Origin: Pseudomonadota bacterium
GTDB taxonomy: Bacteria; Pseudomonadota; Alphaproteobacteria; Rhizobiales; Devosiaceae
DNA: 32,899 nucleotides
Reading direction: 5' to 3'
Assembly: GCA_023427545.1 (NCBI GenBank)
Contig: JAEZBF010000239.1
Span: forward strand, 1 to 32,899
The translations under genes and the position numbers were made by a program. This document shows positions 30,580 through 32,899 of this stretch, in pieces (position 1 is the stretch's first letter; every line of letters starts with the position of its first letter). The notes beneath the pieces were generated by a model. The model was not told where the DNA came from, searched no databases, and worked only from the letters and a program-made list of their open reading frames with translations.

Positions 30580-31350
30580 TTACTGCGAAACGTCCTCGCC
30601 GAAATACTTCTGCGAGATCATTGCATAGGTGCCGTCGGCCTTGATCGCCGCCAGCGCGTCGTTGATCGCCGCCACCAGCTCGGGCTTGCCCTTGGCGAGC
30701 AGCACGCCCGAGTAATCGGCGTCCGGCTGGGTTGCCGCGATCTTCAGCTGCGCGTCCGGCTGCTGCTTTTTGAAATCGAAGAACGAGAGGCTGTCGTTGA
30801 TGGTCGCGTCGGCTCGTCCCTGCAGCACCAGCGCGACCGACTGGTCGAACCCTTCGGTCGGCACCAGCTCGGCGCCATATTGCTGCGCGAGCTTGCCGAA
30901 GTTGCTCGTGAGGGTCTGGGCCGCCTTCTTGCCGGCGAGATCCTCGAACTTGGTGATCGAGGTATTGTCCGCCTTCACCACCAGGGCGGCCTTGGAAGCG
31001 ATGTAGGGTTCGGAGAAGTCGTACTTGGCCTTGCGCTCGTCGTTGATGCCGACCTGGTTGATGACCACGTCGTAGCGGTTGGCGTCGATACCGGCGATCA
31101 GCCCGTCCCACGGACCCTCGACGAACTGCGCCTCCACACCGATGCGCTTGGCGATCTCACGGCCGATCTCGACGTCGAAGCCAACGAGCGCGCCGCTCGG
31201 GTCATGGAAGGTGAAGGGGGCGTAGGTGCCCTCGGTGCCGATTCTCAGCGCGCCGGCCTGCTTGACCTGGTCGAGCGCGGACTGCGCGAAGGCGGGGGAC
31301 ACGAGTGCGGCGAGCGCGGCGAGCGCAACAAGCGATTTCCTGAAGTTCAT
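30580..31350 (-). CDS. Polar amino-acid ABC transporter substrate-binding protein
   Basis: 256 residues of the SBP_bac_3 family. The Sec signal peptide (FRKSLVALAALAALVSPAFA) is cleaved at about residue 22. The family pattern follows: LRIGTEGTYAPFTFHDPSG, LVGFDVEIGREIAKRIG, PWDGLIAGIDANRYDVVIN, FSEPYIASKAAL. It resembles cystine-binding FliY/TcyJ in length and in pairing with a single permease. AAGGAG is six to seven bases before the ATG. The 194 bases upstream hold no gene that I can support. Confidence 0.93.
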   Translation of the reverse strand: MNFRKSLVALAALAALVSPAFAQSALDQVKQAGALRIGTEGTYAPFTFHDPSGALVGFDVEIGREIAKRIGVEAQFVEGPWDGLIAGIDANRYDVVINQVGINDERKAKYDFSEPYIASKAALVVKADNTSITKFEDLAGKKAAQTLTSNFGKLAQQYGAELVPTEGFDQSVALVLQGRADATINDSLSFFDFKKQQPDAQLKIAATQPDADYSGVLLAKGKPELVAAINDALAAIKADGTYAMISQKYFGEDVSQ

Positions 31351-31544
31351 GGCGATCTCCTTGACGGCCTGATTGCGGGCCGTTCGTGGCGCGGAACCTA
31401 TGCCCGGACACGGCGGATTTCATCCACCTGGTAGAATGTTTTTCTCCGCGCCCTCCGCCGGTAACGTGATGCTCCGGCCGCAGTTCCGCATGAGCAAAGG
31501 TTCACCTCCCGCCCTCCTCTCGGGCAATGGCGCTCCACCGCCCG

Positions 31545-32744
31545 CTAGTCGAAGAAGTCCGCGTCTTCTTCGGAAAGGTATTGCTTTGCGGCTTCCGGGA
31601 TCAGCTCGACGCCCAAGCCAGGCCGGTCGGGCACATCGATCATGCCGTTCCTGACCGGCATGCCGTCGAACCCCTCGGTGATTTCGTACCAGAACGGCTC
31701 GAACCGGGCGGGGTACTCGAAAGCGATGAAGTTGTCCGGCACCGTCGCGCAGACCTGGATCAGCGCCGCTAGCCCGAAGATCCCGTTTGCGGTGCCGTGC
31801 GGCGCCATGCCGATGCCGTGCAGGTCGGCGAACTCGGCGATCCACTTGAGCTCGGCGATGCCGCCGACATCGCAGGGGTCGGGGCCGACGATGTTGACCG
31901 CGTGGGTCTCGATCAGCGCCTTGTAGTTCTGCCGCAGGTAGATCTGTTCGCCGGTGTGGATCGGCGTCGTCGTATGGTAGGTCACCTCGCGATAAACGTC
32001 GGGCAGCACGTAGGGCACGTAGTCGCCCGTGATCATGTCCTCGACCCAGAGCAGGTGGAGGTGCTCGACGGCGCGGGCAAAACGCAGCGCGTCATGGGCG
32101 AGGAATCCCGGTCCGGCATCGAGCGCCATGCCGTAGGCGGGACCCAGCGCCTCCTTGGCGGCGGTGACGCACTCGAGCAGGTGGTTGAACCCGTTCTCGC
32201 TCATCAGGCCTTTGTGCGGGTAGGGGAACGGCGCATCGTGCTGCAACGCGCCGTAGTGGAAGTCCGGATAGTCCTTGACCATCGACGAGTGGAACGCCGT
32301 CGGCAGCTTGAACATCGTGAAGCCGCCCTCGAGTGCCTTCCCGTACTCGGCCCACTTCACGTAGTCCTCGGGCGTGTGCTTGGCGCCGACCTCGTGCTGG
32401 TAGAGCGTGCGATAGGTGCGGACCTGGTCGCGCACCTTGCCCCCGAGCAGCCGGTAGACCGGCAGGTTGGCCGCCTTGCCCGCGATGTCCCAGAGCGCCA
32501 TCTCGATCGCGCTGACTGCCGCGCCCCAGGGCTTGAACCCGCCGCGCACCCGGATGCGCTTGACCACGCGCTCGACGTTGACCGGGTCCTCCCCCACCAG
32601 CCACGACTTGAGCTGCAGCACGATCGGCTGCAGGTAGGGCTTGGGCGTCTCGATCTGGCTCCAGCCGGTGATGCCCTCGTCGGTGGTGATGCGGATCACC
32701 GGGCTGCTCGCGATGACCGCACATTTGACGTCAGTGATCTTCAA
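31545..32744 (-). CDS. Enolase-superfamily sugar-acid dehydratase (mandelate racemase/galactonate dehydratase type)
   Basis: 399 residues. An N-terminal capping domain (RVRGGFKPWGAAVSAIEMALWDIAGKAANLPVY) is followed by the TIM barrel with metal ligands Asp209 (ALDAGPGF), Glu235 (WVEDM) and Glu266 (HTGEQIY), and the catalytic His316 (APHGTANG). At the position where racemases carry a KxK base pair it reads FKLP, keeping one lysine only; the His-based chemistry fits acid-sugar dehydratases that give 2-keto-3-deoxy acids. It starts with TTG, supported by GAGGGGG five bases upstream. The start overlaps the stop of the frame upstream (TTGA). Confidence 0.87.
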   Translation of the reverse strand: MKITDVKCAVIASSPVIRITTDEGITGWSQIETPKPYLQPIVLQLKSWLVGEDPVNVERVVKRIRVRGGFKPWGAAVSAIEMALWDIAGKAANLPVYRLLGGKVRDQVRTYRTLYQHEVGAKHTPEDYVKWAEYGKALEGGFTMFKLPTAFHSSMVKDYPDFHYGALQHDAPFPYPHKGLMSENGFNHLLECVTAAKEALGPAYGMALDAGPGFLAHDALRFARAVEHLHLLWVEDMITGDYVPYVLPDVYREVTYHTTTPIHTGEQIYLRQNYKALIETHAVNIVGPDPCDVGGIAELKWIAEFADLHGIGMAPHGTANGIFGLAALIQVCATVPDNFIAFEYPARFEPFWYEITEGFDGMPVRNGMIDVPDRPGLGVELIPEAAKQYLSEEDADFFD

Positions 32745-32899
32745 CGGGTCCCCCTCAACTTGAGCTCGATTGAACGTCTATAACCTTGGCCGTGCGGCTC
32801 CAAGAGCCGCATCAGCTCGTGGCGGCGCGACGCACCGCCAATCCGCTCCAGCCGGAAAATGACGCTGGCCCGCCGAGCTCCTCCTCGATGCGGATGAGC
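32741..32899 (-). CDS. Unidentified reading frame at the window edge (partial, possibly frameshifted)
   Basis: A frame open to the right edge ends in TGA at 32743-32741, overlapping the TTG of the dehydratase gene. It reads RASVIFRLERIGGASRRHEL and continues to IELKLRGTR. Third codon positions are GC-rich only from about 32869 leftward; the first ten codons are GC3-rich in the next frame instead (LIRIEEELGG). This suggests either a frameshift near 32870 or a chance frame. I do not recognise the family. Confidence 0.3.
   Translation of the reverse strand, partial: AHPHRGGARRASVIFRLERIGGASRRHELMRLLEPHGQGYRRSIELKLRGTR

Noticed and set aside
31351..31544. Small gene or riboswitch upstream of the amino-acid transporter
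   Set aside because: The 194 bases have no frame with coding bias and no recognisable aptamer core; only the Shine-Dalgarno of the binding-protein gene is clear.
1..32899. CRISPR array, insertion sequence, prophage or toxin-antitoxin genes
   Set aside because: There are no regularly spaced repeats, no transposase or integrase motifs, and no small paired toxin/antitoxin-like genes; all gaps are short and accounted for.

Overview
The window is GC-rich, densely packed DNA of an alphaproteobacterium, most likely of the Hyphomicrobiales (a Devosia-like genome is my best guess, from gene content only). Signs are a SAM-II riboswitch in front of metZ, the long two-domain dCTP deaminase, an IIA-type HAD protein of the kind usual in that class, very high GC at third codon positions, and many solute-binding-protein ABC transporters with RpiR, IclR and LacI regulators.

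Left third (1-5.7 kb), mostly housekeeping: the tail of an RND efflux permease; metZ (O-succinylhomoserine sulfhydrylase) with a fully readable leader (promoter, SAM-II aptamer, terminator, Shine-Dalgarno) and flanked by two copies of a palindromic intergenic repeat; a dCTP deaminase; an unusual acyl carrier protein coupled to a ketoacyl-ACP synthase; a convergent WecG/TagA-type glycosyltransferase; and tRNA-Gly(CCC).

Middle (5.7-19.9 kb), a catabolic island built of two divergent units. Unit 1 (leftward) is a 293-residue protein of unknown function, a ~110-residue protein of unknown function, a beta-hydroxyacid dehydrogenase and an aldehyde dehydrogenase. It diverges from an RpiR/HexR-like regulator, with two near-identical 15-bp palindromic operators between them. 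An Ldh2-type dehydrogenase and an IclR regulator follow. Unit 2 is a carbohydrate ABC transporter (binding protein, two permeases, MalK-type ATPase, leftward) diverging from a rightward operon: a second copy of the two unknown proteins, an HpcH/HpaI aldolase and an aldo/keto reductase. The repeated pairing of the two unknown proteins with sugar or sugar-acid enzymes and a transporter is the best candidate here for an undescribed system.

Right part (19.8-32.9 kb): a second, paralogous ABC transporter (binding protein and two permeases, no ATPase), in an operon with a HAD phosphatase and an endonuclease/exonuclease/phosphatase-fold enzyme. A LacI regulator diverges from it and is followed by an FAD-dependent oxidoreductase, a calcineurin-type phosphodiesterase and a second HAD hydrolase. 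Near-identical 15-bp operator-like sites lie before both arms. Next come a polar amino-acid (cystine-like) ABC transporter and an enolase-superfamily dehydratase, with a partial, possibly frameshifted reading frame at the edge.

Taken together, the middle and right parts look like import and intracellular breakdown of one or more sugars, acidic sugars or phosphorylated sugars: uptake (two related transporters probably sharing one ATPase), removal of phosphate (four phosphoester hydrolases), oxidation and dehydration (Ldh2, FAD enzyme, enolase-family enzyme), retro-aldol cleavage, and handling of the resulting aldehyde. The substrate cannot be read from the sequence.
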